From Bathymodiolus brooksi (lineage: Eukaryota > Mollusca > Bivalvia > Mytilida > Modiolidae): 64,000 bases of DNA. Positions within the stretch are counted from its first letter, which is position 1. Every line of letters begins with the position of its first letter. Made by a program: the position numbers and the translations under genes. The DNA is taken from positions 35,701,331 to 35,765,330 of the forward strand of contig OY804583.1 in assembly GCA_963680875.1 (NCBI GenBank), written 5' to 3'. Under the pieces are notes generated by a model. That model was not told where the DNA came from. It saw only the letters and a list, made by a program, of their open reading frames with translations, and ran no database searches. This document shows, in pieces, positions 12,511 through 21,354 of the stretch.

Positions 12511-12526
12511 GTGAAAAGTTTACAGA

Positions 12527-12562
12527 CGACAGACGACAGACGACAGACGACAGACGACGGAC
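12527..12562 (+). repeat. Short ACGACAG microsatellite at the 3' side of the satellite core
   Basis: Five or six tandem units of the ACGACAG type ending in ACGACGGACG. It lies between the last diverged 166-bp monomer and the terminal hairpin, where pearl-type elements carry their microsatellite. Confidence 0.85.
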
Positions 12563-12648
12563 GCCAAGTGATGGCAATAGTTCACATGGACCTTTGGTCC
12601 AGGTGAACTAAAAAGGAAACAGTTAACTGTCACTATCATTAAACGAAA

Positions 12649-14040
12649 ATGGAGATTATACCAAGCAACAGAGGTGGTTCCAAGCTGTGTTACCAGGGGT
12701 ACCTGTATACCAAACATGCTACCAGGGAGACCAATCACTGGTGGAAGTGTGTTAAACGGTCAAGCAGAGGAAACCTTAGCACTACACTTCAGAATGAAAA
12801 TCCAGCTCCTTGGCAGCCACACAATCACGCTCCCAGTGATACAAGCATCAAGTACTCAAAAACCAGACATGCCATGAAAGACCTGGCAACCAACACCAGA
12901 GACAAACCCAGCCAGATCTTTGCCCAGGTTGTGTCCCAGTGTGACGACAATGTCCAAGCCTTGCTGCCCCGTGAAGAAAACCCCAATTCGATACCAGCGT
13001 CCAACTCCTCCAGTCCCAGCCACCTATGCAGATGTCAGATTGCCTGAAGAGTACACAACAACAACCAACAGTTCCTGCAATACGACAACGCCAGAATGCA
13101 GAAAACAGAATGTTAGTCTTCTACTCACCAGAGAGTTTGGAAAGATTAGCCAATGCCCAGACCTTCTTCATCTTCATGGACGGTACCTTCTCTGTAGCTC
13201 CGCACCCATTTAAACAGCTATACACCATCCGGGTTCTATTCAAAGATGTAACAGGCACTGCAGTATATGCGTTCCTGCCAAATAAATGTCAAGATACTTA
13301 CAGAGAACTCTTCCAGTCTTCCAGCAACCTACATTTCAATGTCCAGACTTTGAAGATGCAGTTCTTCGTGCAGTTACAGCTGTATTTGGTCGCCACATCA
13401 ACCACCAGGACTGTTTCTACCACCTGACACAAGCATCATGGCGACAGATACAGCAGCTTGGTTTGGTGCCTCTCTACAAGAGTGTTCTGTGGTATGATGG
13501 ATGGTCTTGCCTTTTTACTAGTACTTGATTTGACCAATGGTATTCATCTGCTTAGAACAATATGCCCTGATGACCCACCAGAGGCAGCTGAGCTCCTAGA
13601 TTACTTTGATTCAACTTACATCAGTGGTAGACTTAGACAGCAGAATCCAGCACAAAATCAAGCAGTCCGTCTGGTCTTAACACGTAGCCCACCTGTTTCC
13701 ACCAGCCATTTGGAACGTACATGATGCCACAGTCAACGGTGATGCCAGAACCAACAACATGTGCGAGGACTGGAACAACAATTTCTTCAACCTGGTAGGA
13801 CATGCCCATCCGTCTATATGGCGTGTCATCGAGTGGTGTCAAAAGGAAGAAGCTACTGTCCGTACTATTATCCAGCAAGATGCCGTCGGTAATCCACCAG
13901 TTAAGCGTACTCAACAGAGACATGTTCAGCTCCAGGAGCGTTTACAGAACCTATGCAGAGACCTCACCACTGGCCAGAAGACCATTGCCGAGTACTTGTG
14001 TGGAGTTGGGTGGAACATCAGACTCAATATTAGTGCTTAA
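12649..14040 (+). pseudogene. FLYWCH zinc-finger / MULE-type transposase pseudogene
   Basis: From ATG 12649 the frame gives a FLYWCH-like finger (KLCYQGYLYTK, HWWKCVKR, WQPHNHAPS). The second zinc-ligand cysteine has been lost through a 9-base deletion relative to the copy at 5016-5187. Further on come MULE transposase-like segments: PPVPATYADVRLPEEY (near 13010, frame 2), FMDGTFSVAPHPFKQLYTIR (near 13170, frame 3; D of DGTF as candidate catalytic Asp), AVFGRHINHQDCFYHLTQASW (near 13390, frame 2), GIHLLRTICPDD and ELLDYFDSTYISGRLR (frame 3), and AIWNVHDATVNGDARTNN through EEATV to TAA 14040 (frame 1). The reading frame changes at least five times, so no intact protein is made. MULE-type transposases move class II elements by cut and paste. 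The intronless layout and low divergence suggest a fairly young dead copy. Confidence 0.85.
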
Positions 14041-15174
14041 GAGACAATTGACATTATGAACATTTACAATTTTAAACTGGAAATATTCAATGTTTGTATG
14101 TTCATCATTATATCGTTATGATTTGATATATTTCATATGTTATTTGTTATATGACTTATAACTGCTCCAATCATTGATGTGATTAATTAAATGTAAATGC
14201 TAATTCATTGTTTTTTTTATATTATTTTCTAATTAGAAAGAGTTAGATGGGTGAATATCAATGAGTCAAATTTTGGTTTTCATATATCAAGGTCTCATTA
14301 AGAATCATTCCTTTATAATTAGAAGGAGTTGGGATTGAATACATAGACATCAATCGAATTTGGTTCTCAATCAAGGTCTTGAATAAATATCAAAACAAAA
14401 ACAAGACAAAAAAACACACAAACAAATAAAGAAAGATGATTAAAAAGTTGGCATGCGGTGAAATACTTATCCAATTACGAATTATACCTCATAATTTGGT
14501 TTTAATCTATGGTACTAGGATGTGCTTTGCAAAGTTTTGACCTTTTTATCCAAGACATCAGCATATCTGGCTTGCATCCGGGATATGTACAATGAAAGAT
14601 TACACAGACATCCTGTTCTTTGTATTTGATCATGATGTACTTTATTAGGTTTAAATAGAATACCTTTTCTTGTGTATGAACAATTATTTATATACACGAC
14701 TATATGGTTTAAAAGGAATATATTACTTGGTTCTATTTTAAGCTTGTCTTATCATTTGTTATGTTAATTTGTCAAGTACACACATGTGCTTACCAAGAAG
14801 CTAATTGTATTGATTGATAAATTAAAAAGTAATAATTTTTTGATTAGAATAACGAAAAATCCAAATATCTTTTAAACTATAGATTGTTGAACAGCAACAT
14901 AAACGAGAGTTTTATTTAGAATTAGAAGTGCTAACTAAATATGTTACAGTAATGCTTCTTATTGTTTTGGCTGAGGCTGCACTCAGATGAAATTTTATAT
15001 TTTGGTCCTATTTTGTTGTCATTTTTCGGGTGGGAGTAGATGTACTTTATAGAAGAGCCATCCGTACGTCATGTATCTTACCTGTACAATCTTTCTCTCG
15101 GCCACGTGTACTTTAGACGAACCTGACAAGCATTTCTCTCATAAATTATTGTTATATTTTGCATTTTGTGTAAA
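14041..15174. other. No recognisable gene; weak internal duplication
   Basis: AT-rich DNA downstream of the MULE pseudogene. Two related stretches, about 14230-14300 and 14317-14390, share TTAGAA.GAGTT.G and ATCAA.TC.AATTTTGGTT with a TCAAGGTCT motif. They look like an old ~90-bp tandem duplication. Confidence 0.4.
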
Positions 15175-15349
15175 ATGGGTAAAAAGTCTGACTTATCTCC
15201 GGAATGCCAAAAGTTTGTAAAAAAGTTGTTTGCCTTTTATAGTAAGGAAAAGGCAACGAAGAAGCCAATTGTCACATTTGATAGGGTATATCAAAAGACA
15301 TCTAAAGCTTTGGGTGTGTCTTACACTTCAGTGCACCGTATTATGAATG
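15175..15349 (+). CDS. Candidate coding exon, HTH-like N-terminal domain, followed by a splice donor
   Basis: From ATG 15175 the frame encodes 58 residues rich in Lys (GKKSDLSPECQKFVKKL, then AFYSKEKATKKP, then KTSKALGVSYTSVHRIMNG). The ALGVSYTSVHRI segment looks like the turn and recognition helix of a helix-turn-helix. N-terminal domains of this kind are found in DDE-type transposases and some host regulators. The exon would end at AATG|GTAAGA (donor at 15350), with intron phase 1. Past that point the frame reads minisatellite for 17 codons and stops. I start at ATG 15175 because the frame upstream only offers TTG. No downstream exon was found, so it may be an exon of a larger gene or a transposon fragment. 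Confidence 0.45.
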
Positions 15350-15355
15350 GTAAGA

Positions 15356-16260
15356 GGGGTTTGTACGGTGATGGATGTTTTTTGGGGTTTGTACGGTGAT
15401 GGATGTTTTTTGGGGTTTGTACGGTGATGGATGTTATGTGGTGTTTGTACAGTCATGGATGTTATGTGGGGTTTGTACGGTGATGGATGTTATGTGGGGT
15501 TTGTACGGTGATGAATGTTATGTGGGGTTTGTACGGTGATGGATGTTATGTGGGGTTTGTACGGTGATGGATGTTATGTGGGGTTTGTACTGTGATGGAT
15601 GTTATGTGGGGTTTGTACGGTGATGGATGTTATGTGTGGTTTGTACGGTGATGGATGTTATGTGGGGTTTGTACGGTGATGGATGTTATATGGGGTTTGT
15701 ACGGTAATGGATGTTATGTGGGGTTTGTACGGTAATGGATGTTATGTGGGGTTTGTACAGTGATGGATGTTATGTGGGGTTTGTACGGTGATGAATGTTA
15801 TGTGGGGTTTGTACGGTGATGGATGCTATGTGGGGTTTGTATGGTGATGGATGTTATGTGGGGTTTGTACGGTCATGGATGTTATGTGGGGTTTGTACGG
15901 TGATGGATGTTATGTGGGGTTTGTACGGTCATGGATGTTATGTGGGGTTTGTACGGTGATGGAAGTTATGTAGGGTTTGTACGGTGATGGATGTTATGTG
16001 GGGTTTGTACGGTCATGGATGTTATGTGGGGTTTGTATGGTGATGGATGTTATGTGGGGTTTGTACGCGATGGATGTTATGTGGGGTTTGTACGGTGAGG
16101 GATGTTATGTGGGGTTTGTACGGTGATGGATGTTATGTGGGGTTTGTACGGTCATGGATGTTATGTTGGGTTTGTACGGTCATGGATGTTATGTGGGGTT
16201 TGTACGGTGATGGATGTTATGTGGGGTGTGTACGGTGATGGATGTTATGTGGGGTTTGTA
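15356..16260 (+). repeat. 28-bp minisatellite, ~32 copies
   Basis: The unit is GGGGTTTGTACGGTGATGG followed by ATGTTATGT. Copies differ by single substitutions (GGTCATGG, GGTAATGG, TGTGGTG). The first two copies carry GTTTTTTGGGG instead of GTTATGTGGGG. The array begins six bases after the splice donor of the preceding exon, so it would lie in the intron. Confidence 0.97.
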
Positions 16261-16687
16261 GAAGTATTTATTGATTAGTCTTCAACTTTAAGGAGTCACG
16301 TATTCAAATGTACAATATTATGAAAAGACAGTTAAAACAGTGATTGTCATAAATTCCACCAATATCAACAAAGCGAAAAGTCACCTCTCATATTAATTCA
16401 CTGAACACGAAAAAGATCACGACATCTAGAAATCTAGGTGCTGGTTTAGTACAGGCAAAATATGTGGCGTAGTTAAACATGTTAATGGGTTCCAATTCCT
16501 AGAACTGATTTGAAGACGTAGTTCAAACCAAAAAGTGTGTTTATAAATGTACTTTATTTATTTCATGTACTACAAAATTGATCATTGCTGTGTGAGAATA
16601 TTATGTAATAACCCTATAAAAGTAAAGTTATCTTGATCATATACGTTCATATAAGTTAAGTAAAAGTGCCCTGTATGAATGCATCAA
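16261..16687. other. No recognisable gene
   Basis: AT-rich DNA between the 28-bp minisatellite and a dispersed repeat. Nothing can be supported here. Confidence 0.4.
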
Positions 16688-16860
16688 TTATAAGAAGAGG
16701 TTGAAGATACCAAAGGGGTAATCAGAATCCGTAAGTCGAAGAAGAGCAGACAACACAATGGTCAAAAGAAAAAGTACTAAAGGACAAACAACGATCTACA
16801 AAACATACAAATAAAACTAAAGATCGAATAACACGAACCCCATTAAAAAACTGGACGAAT
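16688..16860 (-). repeat. Dispersed ~170-bp repeat family, copy 2
   Basis: On the minus strand it shows GGGGTTCGTGTTATTCGATC, TTTAGTTTTATTTG, TTTTGTAGATCGTTGTTTGTCC, CATTGTGTTGTCTG and CCCCTTTGGTATCTTCAACC, in the family order. Confidence 0.75.
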
Positions 16861-17569
16861 ATATAAACCTTATTAGAGTCTAGCGGCTTGCAAGAAAAAA
16901 CATAAATATCGGAAATGATACAGTCCGCGGCAAAAACATTTTGACAAACTAGCCCGAACAGCATTAATGAAGATTTTTTTTTCTATTTGATTAAGCACAT
17001 TTTGTGCATTTTTTACTAGCCCGAACCAATTTGAGATTAATTTAGTAAACTCATATTATTGGACTGACCGCCACGATATAACACCATCAAACAAACAAAC
17101 AAGAAACAGTATACTGATATTATTGGAATATTTAAATCTAAATATATATTTGAAAGCAAAAATAATTGTATATTCTACTTCGATGTAACTAAGCAATAAA
17201 TAAATGGAACAGACATGTTTTACTCTGTAGGACACAACATATCCACTGGTTAGCGGAACGAATTAAATACTTAGTACACAACTCACCATAATAACAGAGC
17301 GAAACGTAAACATGGCAATAAAAACGTAGATATCTAATTTAGTACACACGACACGTTAATGGAATATCATGGACCTTCATCAAGTAGGATCAATGCCAAA
17401 AGAATAAAAAACAGAATAATTAAAACGTCTTGGGGAGCAAGAAAATGAAAGGGTCTAAATATAATAGCCAAAATCAAACTCGGATCGCATACGTATGCCT
17501 GAGGGGATATTAGTTTTAGTAATAATTACATTAATTAGGTTTGGTTTATATTGGTTTTGATTTATAGTA
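16861..17569. other. No gene; contains a tiny SINE 3' fragment
   Basis: Bases 17058-17103 read GGACTGACCGCCACGATATA and then CACCATCAAACAAACAAAC. This is the 3' end and tail of the SINE family on the plus strand, cut off from any head. The rest is AT-rich with no support for genes. Confidence 0.55.
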
Positions 17570-17792
17570 AATAACGCTATTTTCAACAATATTTCAGTTA
17601 TATCGTGGTGGTCAGTTTTATTGGTGCAGGAAACCGAAGTACCCGGAGAAAACCACCGACCTGTCGCAAGTCACTGAAAAACTTATCACATAATATTATT
17701 TCGAGTACATCTCGGTATGAACGGGTTTCGAGGCACTGATTACATAGACAGTTATAAATCCAACTACCATACGATCTCTATTACGACGGTCT
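17570..17792 (-). mobile_element. SINE, copy 3 (internal deletion in head)
   Basis: The core (GTCGGTGGTTTTCTCCGGGT on the minus strand) and the ACTGACCACCACGATATAAC segment are well kept. Part of the stretch between B box and head is deleted. The head has AACTGTCTATGTAATCAGTG. Confidence 0.8.
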
Positions 17793-18007
17793 CCATCAAC
17801 TAGGAACTCAAACAAATAAATCAGATCAGCCCCGAAGTAATAAATATATTTCTCAGCTGGTACAATAGTCTCTATCAGGATTTCATATACATGTATATAC
17901 AGAACATGCTGCTAACAAGATAGCTACTGCACCAATGATTCGAGTGGCTAAGTTGAAATCATTACTTCGAAAGTTTTACGAACGCCATCATAACTGCTTG
18001 CCCTTCC

Positions 18008-18180
18008 AGCGCACATGAGTTCATTCCCGATTTTCAAAGGGGTTCGTGTTATTCAATCTATAGTTTTTAAATAGGGTTATTTGGATCATTGTTTTTTTTT
18101 ACCTTTTGTTTTTGGTCATTGTATTGTCTATTTTTCCATTAACGACTTCTGGGTACCCAGTTGGTATCTTCAAATACATG
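18008..18180 (+). repeat. Dispersed ~170-bp repeat family, copy 3
   Basis: It starts at GAGTTCATTCCCGATTTTC and shows GGGGTTCGTGTTATTCAATC, TTGGTCATTGTATTGTCT and TTGGTATCTTCAA in order. Confidence 0.75.
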
Positions 18181-18340
18181 TACTCATTAAGGTACGTGTT
18201 GCATTGTCAAATAAATTAATATAAATTAATGACGTGTATACCAATTTGATAATGCTGATAGTAATGCAGACTGTCTCACACATGGAAAAATATAGAGAAT
18301 ATTATGGCTATGTCTTAATAGGGTTAGGGATTAAGGTTAT

Positions 18341-18577
18341 AGTGTGTAACGCTACTTTCAACAATAATTCAGTTCCATCGTGGCGGTCAGTTTTATTGAT
18401 CAAGTAAACCGGACTATCCGGAGAAAACCCCCGACCTGCCGCAAGTAATCGATAATGTTGTATCGAGTACACCTCGCCTGAGCGGAATTCGAACTCACAA
18501 TGCTAGTTGTGATATAGGCACTGATTGCATATGTAGTTATAAATCCAACTACCATACGATCCCGACCACGACGGCAC
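18341..18577 (-). mobile_element. SINE, near full length, copy 4
   Basis: The minus strand reads GGTGCCGTCGTGGTCGGGATC, the palindromic head, GTGAGTTCGAATTCCGC, the AGGTGTACTCGATACAACAT segment, the core, and ACTGACCGCCACGATGGAAC to GTTACACA. Confidence 0.85.
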
Positions 18578-18649
18578 CAGTGTCTTAATAAATATAAGGT
18601 TTATCTGTACGAGGCTTAAAAAAAACTTGGATTAAAGGCGAGGTTCCAA

Positions 18650-18740
18650 ACCAACATTTGTACTTTTAAATTATTTGGCTTAAATCCACTCTTTTGACTT
18701 TGAGCATACTTAATGAAGATTATTCCAGAAACACACCATG
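18650..18740 (+). mobile_element. Penelope-type 3' tail fragment, second copy
   Basis: TTATTTGGCTTAAATCC, then TTTTGACTTTGAGCATACTT, then AATGAAGATTATTCCAGAAA. It shares its layout with 505-567 and 53480-53612. Confidence 0.4.
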
Positions 18741-19060
18741 TGCACTCAATGTGATGTCTACGATTTTACTAAATGTGCATATCTCGACGAATATTCTTAT
18801 ATCTTACACAATCATTATTTAGCGAAAATTTATATTATGTCACGAAAAATAAAATAACAAAAATAGTATACAATAAAATAAATGTCTTTATATTAATCAA
18901 TGTTATATATTTTCAGAAACCCAGTTCATAATACATCAATCACTATTGGTGCATGTTTTTGTGCACTTTCAATGCATAATATTAGTTTGAGAATGCATAA
19001 TTCTTTGTTCGAGATTAAATGGATGTATAATTAATACACATCAAAGACAGACGGGTGACA
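18741..19060. other. No recognisable gene
   Basis: AT-rich DNA with repeated TGCATAATATTAG-like words. Nothing can be supported. Confidence 0.35.
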
Positions 19061-19069
19061 ATACCGACT

Positions 19070-19275
19070 CTACGGAAAGCGAGAGGTATCTTCAGACTTC
19101 AGACTCCGTATGAAACACAGTTTTACCAACTCCCTTAATCTTTCCTTCTGCTTAGGGTGAGAAATAGTTGTGTAGAGGGTAGAGAAGTCAAACGTGTTAA
19201 TGCTATTGCAGGAGGAAAGGGACCGAGATTGTATGTACTCTAACAGATCTTTCGAGTTCTTCAGAACCACATCTG
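19070..19275 (-). pseudogene. Penelope-like reverse transcriptase fragment (motif A)
   Basis: The minus strand encodes PLTLNPESDVVLKNSKDLLE, then SLSSCNSINTFDFSTLYTTI, then HPKQKERLRELVKLCF. FDFSTLYT is the motif A of Penelope-like element RTs, which copy RNA to DNA during retrotransposition. Only about 65 residues remain. The N-terminal side is cut by the MITE-like sequence at 19270-19457, and no YLDD-containing continuation follows on this strand. It is a dead fragment. Confidence 0.7.
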
Positions 19276-19457
19276 ATTCAGGATTTAAAGTTAGGGGGCG
19301 CACTTAAAAAAATTGCGCCGTGCGGAGGGAGGCGCGAAAATTTTGGGGTATTTCGTGTGAAAAATCACGATTTTACGCCACAAAATCATATTTTTTCCAA
19401 TTTTAGGGGGGCGCGCGCCGGGTGCGCCCCCCCCCCCCCCCCATGAATCCTCCCCTG
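19270..19457 (+). mobile_element. Diverged MITE (GGGGGCGCAC family), copy 1
   Basis: It matches the intact copy at 24753-24932 along TTGCGCCG.GCGGAGGGAGGC, GTGTGAAAAATCACGATTTT and GGGGGGCGCGCGCCGGGTGC. Its ends are worn: GATTCAGGATTT on the left and GAATCCTCCCCTG on the right. A 15-base C run sits near the right end. Confidence 0.8.
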
Positions 19458-19883
19458 TGATTGACACCACCCCTCGAGTAGCTAGTGTCACAGTAACTCT
19501 AAATTTAGTCATAAAAACGTGGTGGAAAATTACATGTTATAATGCGGGAAGCTTGAGTAATCGTGTACAATTTTTGACATTTATGATATTTCATTTTCTG
19601 GCATTAGCTGAGATACAACATTTTGCAGTGAGCTGGGTAAAATTTCGTTCTTTACAAAACACTACTCTTATTATAATAAATAGTTTTCTAAAATTGACCT
19701 CGTGAAAATGCTGGAGTTTTTTATTCGCGGAATATATGCTATGTTTCGGGGACGTGTCTGCTTTTATATGGATACCAACTGTGCATCTCTTGTTTCCTTG
19801 TTTATTTATTAATATGAAGCAGACTTCATGTAGAGGCTTCTCCTGAAAAACCAAAGAAGAGCCCGGTCAGTTAATTTCACGTT
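19458..19883. other. No recognisable gene
   Basis: Open frames on both strands overlap here (19457-19705 plus, 19591-19854 minus), but neither shows a known motif. It probably belongs to the broken Penelope or another element. Confidence 0.35.
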
Positions 19884-20062
19884 CTGATGTATCTAGATGA
19901 TGCCCTTTCACCGAATAATTGAAAGTTTGGTGACCACTACACTGAAGATATTTTAATATTCAAAAGTACAAACGGTTAAGACCAGATACACAACTTAGAC
20001 AGTAGTCTGCCTTTTGATCGCATCTATCCCTTTGGGTATGAAGTGGTGGTATCACACATGTC
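19884..20062 (+). pseudogene. Penelope-like reverse transcriptase fragment (YLDD motif)
   Basis: The plus strand reads MYLDDALSPNN, a stop, then KFGDHYTEDI, and after frameshifts FDRIYPFGYEV. This matches the order of the Penelope RT active site (Y-x-D-D-A-L-S-x-N-N, then the FGD and RIYP segments). It is opposite in strand to the motif A fragment 600 bp upstream, so the two come from different insertions or from a rearranged one. It is non-functional. Confidence 0.6.
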
Positions 20063-20439
20063 GGCTTCATAGCAAGATCTAAACATAGAAACTGCATGAA
20101 ACTGAGGGTCATGTGAGAACGAGACTACGACAAAAGAGGTGATTTAAATTTTCACGTAGTAAACTTTCCATTTATTATATGTAGCAGCACATACATATGA
20201 GGTATATTTATTTCAGTTAATAAGATATTTAGGAGATTGTATTTCCTATTGAAATTTCTTTAACAGAAGGTTACTACAAAGGCACAAGCTACAGTAACCG
20301 AAGGTTCTTATACTGGTAAAATTGAAGCTATCTGTCTTGCTTATTCGCTAAGGAATGTCTGTGGTTCATATGACCTTCCTTTGTCCTTATTACCAGGAAT
20401 AAATCATGATTAACACGACGGGTGCCATTGATTGGGCAA

Positions 20440-20650
20440 GAACTGTTTACCCTTCCGGAACACTCTATTTCACCTCCAGTTTTATTAAGTTCGTGTTGCT
20501 CAATCTTACGATTTTTGTGTAATCTTTGGGTGTCTTATATGTTTGTCTTTTTGTCCTATTTCGTTTTTTTATTGTATTCTCTGTCCTTCTTCGATTTACT
20601 GCCTCTGGTTGACCCTTTGATATCTTCAAACCTTTTCATATCCCGATTTT
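20440..20650 (+). repeat. Dispersed ~170-bp repeat family, copy 4
   Basis: It shows GTTCGTGTTGCTCAATCTTA, TTTTTGTGTAATC, TTGTCTTTTTGTCC, CTTCGATTTACTGCC and CCCTTTGATATCTTCAAACC in family order. Overlapping ORF 20422-20652 is a by-product. Confidence 0.75.
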
Positions 20651-21213
20651 AACATGAAATCATAGTATAAAAGTAATTGTAAAACTAGCTACTGAAGAGA
20701 TTGGAATTAGTCTGTTTAACCAATTTCAATAAGCTTACCTTTTTTCTTGTAATACGAGTGCTCCGTTATATGGAGAAATCTACGAGGAGAAGAAGAATAC
20801 CGGTGGATGGCGCTGAATTAACGATTTTTTTTTATAATCCGACTTTCCAACTGAAATTTTACACTTTTGTACTTTCGTGTCATGTCCTTGTATTATGCTT
20901 AAATAATAATTGTTTATTAAAAGAAAATATTTATGTATTCATTGTAACTTTATTTACATATGGTTTTTTTTATTACTAGATACTTAGGAAACCAAAATCC
21001 TATTATAAACTTTTTTCAATATATTTTAACCTAAGTTAATTTAACTTAACTACCTTTAATCAAAAGTTTAACCTTGAGTGTTATGATTTAAGCAAAAACG
21101 TCTTCCAAACCACCCCTGATAATATAAAAGACGTCCCCCTATTTTCATGTTTATCTGTTGTCAACGACAGTGAAAAAATGTTGACGGGTTGAATTTTTGT
21201 ATAATTTTACAAT
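20651..21213. other. No recognisable gene
   Basis: A 92-codon plus ORF (20701-20979) is AT-driven and ends in hydrophobic residues. No motif is recognised. Confidence 0.35.
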
Positions 21214-21349
21214 TATTGACTTTTAATGAGGTCTACTCATGACTATACGGACCTGGTCAATGATTGATTGACCGAGGCCAACGGCCGAAGTTAATCAATC
21301 ATTGACCAGGTCCGTGTAGTCATGAGTAGACTGAAATTAAAAGTCAATA
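21214..21349. mobile_element. Hairpin MITE-like unit, copy 1
   Basis: The arms CTACTCATGACTATACGGAC...CAATGATTGATT and AATCAATCATTGACCAGG...GTCATGAGTAG are inverted around CGAGGCCAACGGCC. The outer flanks ATTGACTTTTAAT and ATTAAAAGTCAAT are also inverted. The stem is about 55 bp with few mismatches. Confidence 0.8.
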
Positions 21350-21354
21350 ACTGC

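Larger units (their letters stand above)
5205..12611 (+). mobile_element. Large non-autonomous Helitron/pearl-like element with a 166-bp satellite core
   Basis: The left end carries a 7-bp-stem hairpin, AGGCTCTCAAGAGCCT (5217-5232), followed by GTTCACCTGG. The right end carries a short ACGACAG-type microsatellite (about 12527-12562), then TTCACATGGACC/GGTCCAGGTGAA as a 12-bp-stem hairpin with one mismatch (12581-12607), then CTAA (12608-12611). The inner ends GTTCACCTGG and CCAGGTGAAC are inverted repeats. A tandem ~160-bp core, a microsatellite and a hairpin just before a CTRR terminus is the plan of bivalve pearl/HINE elements, which are non-autonomous Helitrons. No Rep/helicase ORF is present. 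About 7.4 kb is very long for the type because the core has been amplified. The exact left boundary is uncertain. Confidence 0.75.

Noticed and set aside
15356..16260. G-quadruplex or telomere-type repeat
   Set aside because: There is only one GGGG per 28 bp, interrupted by long AT-containing stretches, and no TTAGGG units.
19291..19512. ORF with a GGGGGAPGARPPK stretch
   Set aside because: It is the reverse strand of the GC-rich MITE.
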